Position numbers and translations under genes: made by a program
NCBI GenBank assembly: GCA_965215475.1
Contig: OZ244061.1
Location: 1,736,001 to 1,800,000 of the forward strand
Source: Bin80 sp965215475
Lineage (GTDB): Bacteria > Bacteroidota > Rhodothermia > Rhodothermales > Bin80
Length of the DNA: 64,000 nucleotides
Direction of reading: 5' to 3'
The notes under the pieces: generated by a model
The model's database searches: none
Told to the model about the DNA's origin: nothing
What the model saw: the letters and a program-made list of their open reading frames with translations, nothing else
In this document: one piece after another, positions 44,854-54,712 of the stretch
Numbering within the stretch: position 1 is the stretch's first letter
Layout: every line of letters starts with the position of its first letter

Positions 44854-46153
44854 TTTGATTCATTGATTCCAGTTGTTTCAGATAGTCCTGAGCAGCCATG
44901 TTTCGTGGCTCTTTTTCCAAGAGTCCTCTCCATATCGCACGGGCATCATCAAACCTGCCTCCCTCTGCATATACGATCCCTAAATTCAGTCTGGCTGCAC
45001 TTAAATCCGGGTCTGCCTGCAAGATCGCTTCAAACCTTCTAGCTGCCTCGTTTAGATCCCCACATTCCATATAAAGCGTGGCGAGATTCGTTTGCATATA
45101 CAGCGCAAGCCCTGGTGGAACTTGAATTGTCAACCCATTCTTGTATGCTTCAATTGCACGAGCATATCTCTTGGATTCCCGAAGTCGATTCCCCAGTTCA
45201 ATCCAATTCGACGGCGAAGTAGGATCATTGTTGATTGCATTCTGGGCCTCGTTCACACTCTGCTGCAATTGCTGAGCTTCCTCCGCCCTTGCAAAATAGA
45301 TCTCTGCCTTTTCCTCCTGCCCGATCCGCATATAGACTTGTCCAAGATTGAATTGTGCACCATGATGCCATGTCCAATCTTCTGCCACAGGCTCAAGATA
45401 GGGGAGTGCCATTTCAGCGGAGTCAAGTCGGAAGTACTGCGTTCCTACGATATATTGATAGTCTAAATCATCCGGGCGCAATCTGAGCCCCTTCAGAGAC
45501 ATCTCCAGTGCACCTTCCAGATCCCCTGTTTCTTCTAGCAATTGACCAAGCCACATATACGTGGTCGTATACTCTGGATCCAGTGATAATGCCAGTTCAT
45601 ATGCAGACCTCGCACTGTCTGGTACACCAATCTTCGCATAGGCCCGACCTAATTCGTGAAAGAGAGCTGTGGTCGGGCCAACTTCAAGCTCCTCCGCTAG
45701 ATAATAATTGATCGCATCACGCAGCTTCCCTCTCCGAAAGCTGTTCAAACCCATATTGAACCGAGCACCTGCATACTCAGGGTCAATCTCCAAAACGACC
45801 TCATAAGCAGCCTGTGCTACCTGTAATTGATTGAGTTGGGTATAAATCTTTCCCCGTAAATAGTGAAGGTCTGCCAAATCCGGCACATAAGCTTCTACGC
45901 TGTCCGTATAGGCCAGCGCCAACTCATACACCCCACGAGAAAATGCTCCTTCCGCCTCAATCATATACCTAGATAGCATCGGAGAGAGGCTATTGCGCTG
46001 CTTCTGGGCAATTCCGACCGGTTCATAACAACCAGAGACGACAATAGAAAAACAAAGAAGAATTCCTGCCCACCTTCTGAAAATCTTCGGGGGTTCATGT
46101 GGAGAATTGCTTCTCCCAATAGCTTTCTCTACGGCCGAACTGAACATGTACAT
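44807..46153 (-). CDS. TPR-repeat lipoprotein
   Basis: 448 residues. A lipoprotein signal ends in LCFSIVVSGCYEP (Cys about residue 42), so the chain is likely anchored in a membrane facing the periplasm. About ten tetratricopeptide repeats follow (ADLHYLRGKIYTQLNQLQVAQAAYEVVLEIDPEYAGARFN-type units, 34-residue period). TPRs scaffold protein complexes. Its stop lies inside the hydrolase gene start, indicating a two-gene operon. TPR proteins are often encoded near FG-GAP/UnbV lipoproteins like those at 51-56 kb. Confidence 0.88.
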   Translation of the reverse strand: MYMFSSAVEKAIGRSNSPHEPPKIFRRWAGILLCFSIVVSGCYEPVGIAQKQRNSLSPMLSRYMIEAEGAFSRGVYELALAYTDSVEAYVPDLADLHYLRGKIYTQLNQLQVAQAAYEVVLEIDPEYAGARFNMGLNSFRRGKLRDAINYYLAEELEVGPTTALFHELGRAYAKIGVPDSARSAYELALSLDPEYTTTYMWLGQLLEETGDLEGALEMSLKGLRLRPDDLDYQYIVGTQYFRLDSAEMALPYLEPVAEDWTWHHGAQFNLGQVYMRIGQEEKAEIYFARAEEAQQLQQSVNEAQNAINNDPTSPSNWIELGNRLRESKRYARAIEAYKNGLTIQVPPGLALYMQTNLATLYMECGDLNEAARRFEAILQADPDLSAARLNLGIVYAEGGRFDDARAIWRGLLEKEPRNMAAQDYLKQLESMNQNEYLEARTNHCLDGD

Positions 46154-46343
46154 TTTCTTACTTGTATGAATTGCAAGCCTTTCATATATAGTTCAGAGGT
46201 GGCAACTGTAAGGAAGAGATTTCATATAGTTTCTCATAAAAATCCAGTCCATTCCTTATATGACACAGGAGCAAAATTCTTGAGTATTTCCTTTGGACTC
46301 GTATGCTCGGACACACATTTGCCATGCATCTCTTCAATAAACT
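46154..46343. other. Short intergenic region, presumed TPR operon promoter
   Basis: About 190 bases between the TPR gene start and the ATPase remnant. No gene is seen; specific promoter boxes could not be assigned. Confidence 0.35.
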
Positions 46344-46625
46344 TCATACCGACTTTCGCTGCTCACTCTGGATCAATCGTGTGCGAATCTCCGAGGGATG
46401 GGCCATGGAGGCAGGAGTATCTATATCTACGGGCGAGATCCTGGCCACCTCCCAGTGTGACTTCCTATCCCTTTTTTCGGAGAGCGCATCTAGTAGTGTG
46501 ATTTTTTTAGGCTCCGGTGCACCCTGAATTAGAAAGGTGGTTCCACTTTGGTTGGTCTCAATGATTTCCTTGCGACCATGAAAGTAAGGAGAATGACCAC
46601 GATCAGGAATGAAACTAGATGTCAT
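46344..46625 (-). pseudogene. Decayed paralogue of the P-loop ATPase, N-terminal fragment
   Basis: The 93 codons align with the N-terminus of the intact ATPase next to it (MTSSFIPDRGHSPYFHGRKE versus MGSVVIPDRGPTPYFHGRTE; then SGTTFLIQGAP). The Walker A lysine context is destroyed (GAPEPKKITLL instead of GAPGAGKTALL) and about 13 residues before it are missing. The rest of the gene is gone. A partial tandem duplication now non-functional. Confidence 0.8.
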
Positions 46626-46769
46626 TCAAATGAATGTTTGTTATTGCCGATTCAATGAATGATTGTGCATAATAAAGGTATACACCAGTAAATACAATAT
46701 TTTCTGTCTCGGTCCCTGCAAAGCTTCTCCTTTTCCCTGAACTGTCAAGCACTAGTGATGGATGCGTAA

Positions 46770-47948
46770 TCACCTCTCCATAGAAAATTTGGAGCCCATA
46801 GGTTTCTCAACTGGCTCCCTCAACGGAGGTAAATTCCGCTCTTTCCCATACTCCTCAATCAGCCATGTCTGCATAGAGGGGATGGGGACTCCATATACGC
46901 CTCCATCTTGCTTGTGGAGTATTCCACTGTGGAGAAGGTCATTAAAAAACTTGCTTGCAGGTTCCTGCCCGTACTTGGCATCAAGAATCGCCATCAAATC
47001 TTCTTTCTCAAAGTACTCATCCGGTTGGTACTTCGCGATAAATGAGCCGATGACCCGCCTCTGTTGTAAACTGAACTCCCTGGCACGGGTCTCATAGTAG
47101 TCCACCCGGAAATCATGTCCCTTTTCAAGTACAATCCGTAATCCCTCATCCGTCATACGATGGTCATGGGCCTCAAGGTACGCAACGGCGGGATCCATGT
47201 ACGATAAAATATGTTGGGGCCACCCATGACATTTCTTCGCGATCGTATCGATCCACAGAGTAGGGTCCCCTTTGGCTCCCCCTTCCTTGACCAACCAGTC
47301 TCGAATCACCGCCCGTTCCGACTCTGTCCCCAATGCACCCAAACCTACGGCACAATCTCTGACAAATCGTGATATGCCCAGCGATCTAAGAGCCGACTCG
47401 GAGGTACTAAGCCCCGCCGTCAGTAGCATGGCGGGTTTTCCCAGCTCACCATTGTGAATTATTTTTAAGGTATCCCTTGCTACATGTTTTTCTGAGGGGG
47501 TCTCGTTTAGATTGATCAGATATTGGGCTTCATCCAGCACTAAAATCAATCCTTCCTCGGGAGTCTCCTCTTTCAGTAACCCATCCACACTGGAATATCC
47601 TGCCACATCTCTGCTGTACCCTCCGCCGAATCCATGAATACCCACGTTCGCTGTATACTGTTTATCCATGACATAGGACTCTCCAAGAGATTGTGCCATG
47701 GAGATAGGATCATGCAAATCTTTCACCTTGATGCTTACGACTTTCCAGTTTTGGGGCCGTGCCTCTGCAGACAGCACATCCAGTAGAGCCGTCTTTCCCG
47801 CCCCGGGTGCGCCCTGAATCAAAAAGGTAGTTCCCCCCTTCTGTTTACTCTTATAATGGTTTATGTATCGATTAAACGTATCAATGATCTCCGTACGCCC
47901 ATGAAAATATGGCGTTGGACCACGATCGGGAATGACAACAGAACCCAT
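46770..47948 (-). CDS. P-loop (AAA/STAND-like) ATPase of unknown role
   Basis: 392 residues. Walker A is GAPGAGKTALL (about residues 46-56), Walker B LILVLDEAQYL, a sensor-like LLTAGLSTSE follows, and the C-terminus resembles a winged helix (QQRRVIGSFIAKYQPDEYFEKEDLMAILDAKY). The layout equals that of stand-alone ATPases related to Orc1/Cdc6-like or STAND proteins often found in mobile or defence regions. No effector domain is fused and the neighbours are transposon debris, so function is open. Confidence 0.75.
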   Translation of the reverse strand: MGSVVIPDRGPTPYFHGRTEIIDTFNRYINHYKSKQKGGTTFLIQGAPGAGKTALLDVLSAEARPQNWKVVSIKVKDLHDPISMAQSLGESYVMDKQYTANVGIHGFGGGYSRDVAGYSSVDGLLKEETPEEGLILVLDEAQYLINLNETPSEKHVARDTLKIIHNGELGKPAMLLTAGLSTSESALRSLGISRFVRDCAVGLGALGTESERAVIRDWLVKEGGAKGDPTLWIDTIAKKCHGWPQHILSYMDPAVAYLEAHDHRMTDEGLRIVLEKGHDFRVDYYETRAREFSLQQRRVIGSFIAKYQPDEYFEKEDLMAILDAKYGQEPASKFFNDLLHSGILHKQDGGVYGVPIPSMQTWLIEEYGKERNLPPLREPVEKPMGSKFSMER

Positions 47949-48034
47949 GATGTTTCTGATTGATTACATGAAATAAAGATACGGCAAATCAGGACAGAAT
48001 GTGAAAGCACGCGTTCCGGTGAAATTTCGCCCAC

Positions 48035-48409
48035 CTACCGGAGCGCATACAGATCAAACGCCCCTTTCGGTTTTTGATCCGTCGTGGGACCTCTTCGCTC
48101 CACTCTCCGCACTCCGAGCTCTGCACCGGGCACCCCGTTCTCGGCCGCCGCTTTATACCATACCGCGGAAGCGGCAACGCTCTTGTCACATCCCATCCCC
48201 AACTCATAACACATGCCAAGATAAAACATGGCATCCCGATCTCCCTGTCCAACCGCCTCCTGCAAGCAGGCATGGAAAAACCGCTCATGCGAAAACATAT
48301 TGGGTCTGCGCAGAATCCAAGTATCTGCCAGCGACCAAGGAGGCCAAAGACGCTCCACCAGCTCAACCTTAAACGGATGGAGTCTCCATAGACTGGGAAT
48401 TATATCCAT
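48035..48409 (-). pseudogene. Sel1-like repeat gene, 5' end cut by TnpB element
   Basis: The 124-codon frame holds one clear Sel1/TPR-like repeat (GDRDAMFYLGMCYELGMGCD and the following AVWYKAAAENGVPGAELGV). Its ATG and first codons (MDIIPS) are in fact the right end of the tnpB element, so the native start is lost. The upstream part of the interrupted gene may be the fragment at 49684-49875 on the other side of the element. It might still be translated from the element-derived ATG. Confidence 0.6.
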
Positions 48410-48418
48410 GAGTACCCA
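48395..48418 (-). repeat. Right end (RE) motif of tnpB element copy 1
   Basis: Minus strand TGGGTACTCATGGATATAAT followed by TCCC, starting 1 base past the TnpB stop codon. The same motif follows TnpB copy 2 (51244-51268) and stands alone at 49876-49900. In IS605-type systems the 3' end of the omega RNA coincides with the RE, and the adjoining flank acts as guide; here that flank would begin AGTCTATGGAGACTCCATCC. Confidence 0.75.
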
Positions 48419-48419
48419 A

Positions 48420-49646
48420 TCATTTAGCTACTGATCGATCCATTTGACGGCTCTTAGGAGTTCCTGACCGAAACGCTCCTCCACGTCCAGTAGCCCCAAT
48501 CCCGGAGGCCAAGATGTTTGCAGATGCGTTCAGATCCGCATAGCCACAGGCTACACACTTGAACTTGCTTTGCGTCAACCGATTCTCCTTTGCTACGCGT
48601 CCGCACTTTGAACATCGCTGACTCGTGTACTTTGGATCCACCGTGATGACCTTACTGAATTTGTACTCGCAGTAGGTATGGAACCGGCCATGGGACGCAT
48701 TCCGCATTACCCGGTTCAGTCCTGCCTTTGCCTTCATATTCTTGCCCGAGGGTTCGACGGTCCCTTTTGCCGACCTTGTCATATTCCTGAGCTTCAGATC
48801 TTCACGCACCAGGACCTCCGCCCGATTTGCCAAAACCCTGCTATTGTGATGATCCCGATTCTTTCGTGAATGCTTCCGTTTCCACTTCGCGATCTTGCGA
48901 CTGGTTACCTTCGATCGCTTCGAGTCTTTGTGCTGTTGGGCCAGCTTCCGCTGATACCGCTTGATTCGGATCTCCTTTTTGTTCGGCTTCTCAATCGGAA
49001 GCATTCCCTGTTCATTTGTTGTATCGGTCCAAGCCACGTTGTAGGTATTCAGATCTACGCCGACGGTAATCCCGTTCAGAATTTTCTCCGGTGTTGGAAT
49101 CTTGTACATGACGCTCATACTCCAATACCGCCCTACCTTCTTGACCATGATCGCAATCGGTTCACGGTCAAGGTATGGATTGCCTCCCTTGCGCCGGAAC
49201 TTCATCCAACCAATCTTTTGGATGTGTACATTATCGCCTTCAATTTTGAACGCTTCCTGAGTCGCGGTAAAGGAATCCGTGTGCGCGCTCCTTGAATGAA
49301 ATCGGGGATGACCTCGCTGCCCCTTGAAGAATCCATTCCACGCATCTGCCTGATATTTCAACGTATATCGGACAATCGCACAGGAATACTGGTCTAGCCA
49401 TTCTGTGGATTGACGCAATTTGGTAAACCGCTTCCCCAGAGAAAAAAACGAGACCGAAGGCTTTGGCTGATCTGTATCTCGAACCGCATCGTATTCTTTC
49501 TGACACTCGGCAAGAATGGCATTCCACGCAAACCGGCACGCCCCCGCGAGTTTCTTTGCCTTACCCTGTGTCCCTGGACATAGACGATATTCCACGCCCC
49601 GGTAGGAACTACCTTGCTCGTTCTTGTTTGAATCCTTTATAGGCAT
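48420..49646 (-). CDS. tnpB: RNA-guided endonuclease TnpB, IS200/IS605 (IS1341-type), copy 1 intact
   Basis: 408 residues with all TnpB hallmarks: N-terminal helix-turn-helix-like region (AGACRFAWNAILAECQKEY), RuvC-I Asp in VGVDLNTYNVAW, RuvC-II Glu in VLVREDLKLRNM, a zinc ribbon CSKCG ... CVACG and the RuvC-III Asp in ADLNASANILASG. No interruption is seen. No tnpA transposase is present in the window, so mobility would need one in trans. The end motif after the stop marks the presumed omega RNA. Confidence 0.93.
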   Translation of the reverse strand: MPIKDSNKNEQGSSYRGVEYRLCPGTQGKAKKLAGACRFAWNAILAECQKEYDAVRDTDQPKPSVSFFSLGKRFTKLRQSTEWLDQYSCAIVRYTLKYQADAWNGFFKGQRGHPRFHSRSAHTDSFTATQEAFKIEGDNVHIQKIGWMKFRRKGGNPYLDREPIAIMVKKVGRYWSMSVMYKIPTPEKILNGITVGVDLNTYNVAWTDTTNEQGMLPIEKPNKKEIRIKRYQRKLAQQHKDSKRSKVTSRKIAKWKRKHSRKNRDHHNSRVLANRAEVLVREDLKLRNMTRSAKGTVEPSGKNMKAKAGLNRVMRNASHGRFHTYCEYKFSKVITVDPKYTSQRCSKCGRVAKENRLTQSKFKCVACGYADLNASANILASGIGATGRGGAFRSGTPKSRQMDRSVAK

Positions 49647-49683
49647 GGTATCAGTCTAGGTGATATTATGACAAGCAATCAGT

Positions 49684-49900
49684 CGAGTTGGGTGCTCGGC
49701 TGATTGTGTCTGTATCCTCCGGCATCTTCTTCTTTTTCCGTCGTGCGACCACCTCGCTATGCGCCCGGTCTCGTCCGCGCTGGAGCGGGGGGAGTCCCTG
49801 CGCTTTTCGCTCCTCGTATTCCACCCGGATCTCGCCCGACCCCCGCCCGGGTAATTCATGCCCAGGCTGAATAGGGGAATTATACACGTGAGTACCCAAA
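49684..49900 (-). pseudogene. Gene fragment between a solo RE motif and the left end of tnpB copy 1
   Basis: A 77-codon minus-strand frame begins inside an RE motif (49876-49900) and reads through hydrophilic sequence (GSGEIRVEYEERKAQGLPPL, RRKKKKMPED) into the left end of tnpB copy 1. I infer it is part of a host gene cut by both elements, perhaps the front of the Sel1-like gene at 48035. Not recognised otherwise. Confidence 0.4.
49876..49900 (-). repeat. Solo RE motif of the same tnpB family
   Basis: Minus strand TGGGTACTCACGTGTATAAT followed by TCCCC; nearly identical to the ends at 48395-48418 and 51244-51268. No TnpB gene precedes it on the upstream side in this orientation, so it marks a third, deleted element. 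Confidence 0.75.
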
Positions 49901-49998
49901 GAATGGAACCATTCTATTTTGGAGAGATAACAGACACAATAGGATAGATATGCCGTCTACCCTATTGCTTACCATAACATCAACTTGTGCTTGATATC

Positions 49999-51239
49999 AT
50001 GCCTGTTCAAAAGGCTTCTAACCCTTCGGATTCAAACGGTTCCTATCGTGGAATAGAGTATCGCCTATTGCCGGGCACGCAGTGGAACGCCCATCTCTTG
50101 TCAGGGCTTTGCGGAGCATGTAGGTTTGTATGGAATACGTTTCTTGACCAAACCAACAAGGACTATAAAGACGAACATAAGGATAATCCAGGATTGACCT
50201 GGCCGTCATTAAGTAGAAGATTCGCTTCTTTTCGCCCAACCATTTCTTGGTTGAATCGGTATTCGTCCAACATTGTACGAAACACCTTAAAGCATCAGGC
50301 AGAGGCGTGACAGGCTTTCTTCAAGGGATTACGTGACCATCCTACGTTCCATAATCGGTTTCAACACAATTCATTTACGGCTCCAAAAGGAACGTTTAAG
50401 ATCCGAGGGAATGATGTCCGTATCCAGAAGGTTGGCTGGATGAAGTTTCGTAGGAAAGGAGGGAATCCTTATCCAGACGGGGAGCCGATTGAAGTCACCG
50501 TGAAGAAAGACGGACGGTACTGGAAGATGAGCGTAATGTACAAAGTCACGAATCTACCAGAGAAGGTGGACGATGGCAAAGAGATTGGCATTGACTTGAA
50601 CACCTATAACATCTCGTATTCTTCTACGGATGGGGAACAAGGCATGCTACCGATTCCTGATTTGACGGATAAAGAGATCAAGATCCGTAGGTATCAACGT
50701 AAGTTAGCCCGACAGCAGAAAGGACCGGGTCGCTATAAGGATACGCAGAAGAAGATTTCTGAATTGAAACGTCAGTAGCGCAACGCGAGGAAGAATGCGG
50801 CACATCAACATAGCCGTAGGTTGTCCAATAAGGCGTATCCGTTGAAGCGTGAAGACTTGAAGATCAAGAACATGTCCAAGTCTGCTAAGGACACGGTTGA
50901 GAACCCTGGAACCAATGTGAAGGCAAAAGCAGGGTTAAACCGCGTCATTCTCAACTCTGGATGGAGACGATTCAATACGTATTGCGATTACAAGTTTGGT
51001 AGGGTTGTCCCTGTTGATCCGAAGTATACCAGTCAACGCTGTAACCAGTGTGGACATGTGGATAAAGTCAATCGCAAGACGCAAAGCAAGTTTAAGTGTA
51101 TGGCATGTGGCCATCAGATATCAACGCATCTGCGAATGGATTACAGGCCTCCGGGATTGGGGCATCTGCACGTGGAGGAGCGTTCTCGTTGGAGACTCCT
51201 ATGAGCCGTGAAATGGATACGCAAAAGGTAGCCGCCTGA
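49999..51239 (+). pseudogene. tnpB: TnpB copy 2, inactivated by two stops and a frameshift
   Basis: Aligns along its whole length with copy 1, in the opposite orientation. A TGA at 50308 replaces Trp/Gln within QADAWNGFFKG, a TAG at 50776 interrupts the basic linker, and a one-base shift near 51116 moves the terminal DINASANGLQASGIGA into another frame. RuvC-I (IGIDLNTYNISY), the Glu region (LKREDLKIKNM) and zinc ribbon (CNQCG ... CMACG) are recognisable. It ends at TGA 51237-51239, directly followed by the RE motif. Confidence 0.92.
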
Positions 51240-51243
51240 TAGA

Positions 51244-51268
51244 TGGGTACTCACGTATATAATTCCCC
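51244..51268 (+). repeat. Right end (RE) motif of tnpB element copy 2
   Basis: Plus strand TGGGTACTCACGTATATAAT followed by TCCCC, 4 bases after the pseudogene stop. Same family as 48395-48418 and 49876-49900. Confidence 0.75.
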
Positions 51269-51372
51269 TGAATAGACAAGTTCCCTTCCATCTGCCGCCA
51301 ACCGTAAAAAGTTTTGTCGTTAGACACACACTCGGCTATATTAGTTCTTTCGTTTCGAGGATAATATATGAC

Positions 51373-53052
51373 CTACGATTCTTCCATCAATGTGATCGTT
51401 CCAGCGGGAATCATCGTACGACTCAACATCCCCCCATTTGGCCACTGCACCATCAATGAATCTACAGACTCCGCCGAACCTAAACCAAATAGCGGCCACC
51501 GCTGACTCTGAGATAGATAACTTGCTCCCGACCGAACATAGCGCTCCTGCCACTCTCCATTTACCTTGATCCGAACCAAACTTCCAATTGCATCACGATT
51601 ACTCTCATAGCCGAATAACTTTACGGTGATTGAATTCCCATAGACTGTATCATTGCGCCAGAGATGTGCAGGTCCTCCATTCTCCGTAATGAGCAGATCT
51701 GGGTCACCATCTTGATCGTAATCTGCCCATGCTGCCCCTCTGGCTACCATGAATTCTGAAAGGATACCCGTCGGTTCTGCCTCGGAGAATCGTCCATTTC
51801 CTTCATTGACATACAGCTGTGTTCGCTGCCTAAAGGTAACTCCTTCCTCTACCTCTCCAATATCTTCGGTAATATGGCCATTAGCCGTGACCAGATCCAT
51901 ATCGCCATCCAGATCAAAATCAGCCAGCAACAGTCCGAAGGTCAGTGTACGCAAGCTGGGCCGCCCAATCTGGGACACCGCCGCTCGTTCGGCAAAAATT
52001 CCGTTCCCCATGTGTCGATACACTCCCACCATCTCACCTGAAAAATGTCCTATGAAGACCGTCTCTCCACCCATATGGTCCACTACTCCAATATCAATTC
52101 CCATTCCTGCACGTGCACGCCCATTTTCATCGAATGCAATGCCACTGACTACGCCTTTCTCAACAAATGTCCCATCTCCCTGATTTTCGAAAAGAAGATC
52201 CCGCTGAGTATCATTAGCAACGATCAGATCAGGCCACCCATCCCGGTTGTAATCCATGCTCGCAGCTGAAAGTGTTTTTCCAGGCAAACCGACAAAATCA
52301 TCTGACTTCTCTTCAAACGTGCCGTCTCCTTGATTCCAGTAAAAACGTCCTGGAATTCCCTCATACTGTTCTGGAGTACAATACGATTTCTTGTCCCCTA
52401 CCCGCGTACAGTAAATATCTTCTTCTGGACTCCAGTGAACATAATTTCCGACATATAAATCCAGAAATCCATCTCGATCTGCATCCATGAATACACTGGC
52501 ACTGCTCCACTCACGGTACTCCCCCAGCCCTACTTCCTGACTGACTTCACGAAAAAATCCTCCTTCATTACGAAGTAGAAGATTCTCATATAGCGCGGTC
52601 ACAAATACATCAGGATCGCCATCATTATCATAATCTGCAACATTTGTACCAAATGCATAACTATGAATAGCCTGCAGGCCCGCTTCCTGGGTTACTTCCC
52701 TAAATTGACCACTTTCGCTACCACGATACAGACGGATGGAAGGTTGGGTTATTGCCTGCTCCGATGGAAATACACTACCTGAGATGAGCAAAATATCCAA
52801 GACCCCATCTCCATCGTAATCCAGAAATCCACCACCTGCCCCCATAGTTTCTGGAAACCATTTTTGTCCAAACGCTCCCGTTTCATGAAGGAAGGTATCC
52901 AAACCAGCAGATGCCGTCACGTCGGTAAATAAAATCTTAGGAACCTGTGCGACCTTCTCTGATACCTGCGGGTCAGAACCGGATTGATTGCATGCTCCGA
53001 CAATGAAAAGCAGAAGGATTCCCCTAATTTGGATCACTCCCTTACAGTTCAT
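51373..53052 (-). CDS. FG-GAP/VCBS repeat lipoprotein with ASPIC/UnbV domain (CRTAC1 family), paralogue 3
   Basis: 559 residues, lipoprotein signal ILLLFIVGACNQSGS. Seven-bladed integrin-like propeller with calcium loops DYDGDGVLDILL, DYDNDGDPDVFV, DADRDGFLDLYV, DYNRDGWPDLIV, DFDLDGDMDLVT and DYDQDGDPDLLI, then a C-terminal ASPIC/UnbV domain (ESNRDAIGSLVRIKVNGEWQ ... LSQSQRWPLFGLG). A surface or periplasmic calcium-binding protein of unknown ligand. The start overlaps the stop of the middle paralogue by 11 bases. Confidence 0.9.
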   Translation of the reverse strand: MNCKGVIQIRGILLLFIVGACNQSGSDPQVSEKVAQVPKILFTDVTASAGLDTFLHETGAFGQKWFPETMGAGGGFLDYDGDGVLDILLISGSVFPSEQAITQPSIRLYRGSESGQFREVTQEAGLQAIHSYAFGTNVADYDNDGDPDVFVTALYENLLLRNEGGFFREVSQEVGLGEYREWSSASVFMDADRDGFLDLYVGNYVHWSPEEDIYCTRVGDKKSYCTPEQYEGIPGRFYWNQGDGTFEEKSDDFVGLPGKTLSAASMDYNRDGWPDLIVANDTQRDLLFENQGDGTFVEKGVVSGIAFDENGRARAGMGIDIGVVDHMGGETVFIGHFSGEMVGVYRHMGNGIFAERAAVSQIGRPSLRTLTFGLLLADFDLDGDMDLVTANGHITEDIGEVEEGVTFRQRTQLYVNEGNGRFSEAEPTGILSEFMVARGAAWADYDQDGDPDLLITENGGPAHLWRNDTVYGNSITVKLFGYESNRDAIGSLVRIKVNGEWQERYVRSGASYLSQSQRWPLFGLGSAESVDSLMVQWPNGGMLSRTMIPAGTITLMEES

Positions 53053-54709
53053 CTTCTAAAAAGGTTATCGTAGTATTGATCGGTAATTCATACACCCAGG
53101 TCTCCAAACCACTTGGCCAACGAACGAATAAACTGTCCGGCATATCTTGGAGTCCAAAAAAAGCGGTTGACTCAGAGTGGGACAAATAACTGGAACCTGA
53201 ACGAATTCGCCTTACCTGCATGTGTCCACGACTCCATATCCGGATCTCTGCACCGTAGGCATTGCGATTGCTCATGATACCTATGAGTTCAACTCGGAGC
53301 CAAGTTCCTCCCTGAGACTCATTCCTCCATAGATGTGCGGGGCCATTATTTTCAACTAGAAGAACATCCAAATCTCCATCGCGATCATAGTCTCCTGTCG
53401 CCAATCCCCGACCCACAAAGCCCCCCGCTAATGGCCCACTTGCCTGCCTCTCTATAAACGTGCCTGCTCCATTATTCAAAAATAACTGGGGACGTTGCCG
53501 AAAGGTCACTCCATCAACAATCTGGGCAATGTGTGTCTGTACATGACCATTAGCAATCAGAACGTCCAGATCTGTGTCCAAATCAACATCAAAAAGTACA
53601 AGCCCAAACGTGAGTGTCTTCAGACTAGGTCCTCCTATCCTCGATACAGATGCACGATCCGTGAATATACCATTGCCGATATGCTGATAAACACCTACCA
53701 TCTCATCTGAAAAATTGCCTACAAAGATTGAGGGCTCTCCCGAGTCATCCACTACCCCTATGTCAACTCCCATTCCGGCGCGTGGCTTCCCATGCTGATC
53801 ATAGGCAATTCCACTGGAAACCCCTTTTTCTACGAACAAACCATTACCTTGGCTCATAAAGAGCATGTCCCGTTCTGTATCGTTCGCAACAAATACATCG
53901 GGCCATCCATCTTGATTTGCATCAAGTTCTGCAACTCCTAACGTTTTGTCTCGTTCTGGAGTGACTCCCGATAAAAACCCTGCCTGCTCCGTAAGATCTG
54001 TAAAGGTGCCATCTTGGTTATTCTGATAATACCGACTAGAAATCCCTTCATACAACTCAGGTGTGCAGTATACCTTTGTGCCACCGAAACTGCAGTAAAT
54101 ATCATCTTCCGGCGTCCAATGAACATATGTTCCAACATAGAGATCCAAAAACCCATCCCTGTTTGCATCAAAGAACATCGCACTTGTACTCCACTCACTG
54201 ACCAAGCCAACCTTTGCTATCTGTCCAATTTCTTCAAATATTCCATCTGTATTACGTAGTAGCAGATCCTCTTCCAAGGTAGTCACATAGATGTCCTGAT
54301 CCCCGTCGTTATCATAATCTCCAATGGCTATTCCTAAACTATATGCGCGAAGCAAGGCCAATCCTGCTGACTGAGTCACTTCATCAAGTTGCTGTCCATC
54401 AAGATTACGAAATAGTCGTAGAGCCGGATGTGCGCCAAGTGAAGGTTCTCCTGCAAACGCCCCTCCTGTCACGACAAGAATATCCTGCCAGCCATCTTGG
54501 TCATAATCAAAAAATGCCCCTCCTGCACCGACAATTTCTGGTGCCCAGGAATTGCCCAACCCGCCGTGATTGTGTACCACTCCTCCGAGTCCCATTCCCT
54601 CGGTCACATCCGTAAACAACATGCTTGTTGCATCTGGATCCCTGGCTGTTTCCTCTGCACATCCCGCAATCAAAATAACTCCTAGGCATGCTACAATCAC
54701 ACTCCGCAT
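53042..54709 (-). CDS. FG-GAP/VCBS repeat lipoprotein with ASPIC/UnbV domain (CRTAC1 family), paralogue 2
   Basis: 555 residues, lipoprotein signal MRSVIVACLGVILIAGCAEE. Same architecture as both neighbours: DYDQDGWQDILV, DYDNDGDQDIYV, DANRDGFLDLYV and DYDRDGDLDVLL loops, then UnbV (MSNRNAYGAEIRIWSRGHMQ ... YLSHSESTAFFGL). The gene starts 3 bases after the stop of paralogue 1, so the three form one operon of tandem duplicates. Confidence 0.9.
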   Translation of the reverse strand: MRSVIVACLGVILIAGCAEETARDPDATSMLFTDVTEGMGLGGVVHNHGGLGNSWAPEIVGAGGAFFDYDQDGWQDILVVTGGAFAGEPSLGAHPALRLFRNLDGQQLDEVTQSAGLALLRAYSLGIAIGDYDNDGDQDIYVTTLEEDLLLRNTDGIFEEIGQIAKVGLVSEWSTSAMFFDANRDGFLDLYVGTYVHWTPEDDIYCSFGGTKVYCTPELYEGISSRYYQNNQDGTFTDLTEQAGFLSGVTPERDKTLGVAELDANQDGWPDVFVANDTERDMLFMSQGNGLFVEKGVSSGIAYDQHGKPRAGMGVDIGVVDDSGEPSIFVGNFSDEMVGVYQHIGNGIFTDRASVSRIGGPSLKTLTFGLVLFDVDLDTDLDVLIANGHVQTHIAQIVDGVTFRQRPQLFLNNGAGTFIERQASGPLAGGFVGRGLATGDYDRDGDLDVLLVENNGPAHLWRNESQGGTWLRVELIGIMSNRNAYGAEIRIWSRGHMQVRRIRSGSSYLSHSESTAFFGLQDMPDSLFVRWPSGLETWVYELPINTTITFLEDEL

Positions 54710-54712
54710 CCG

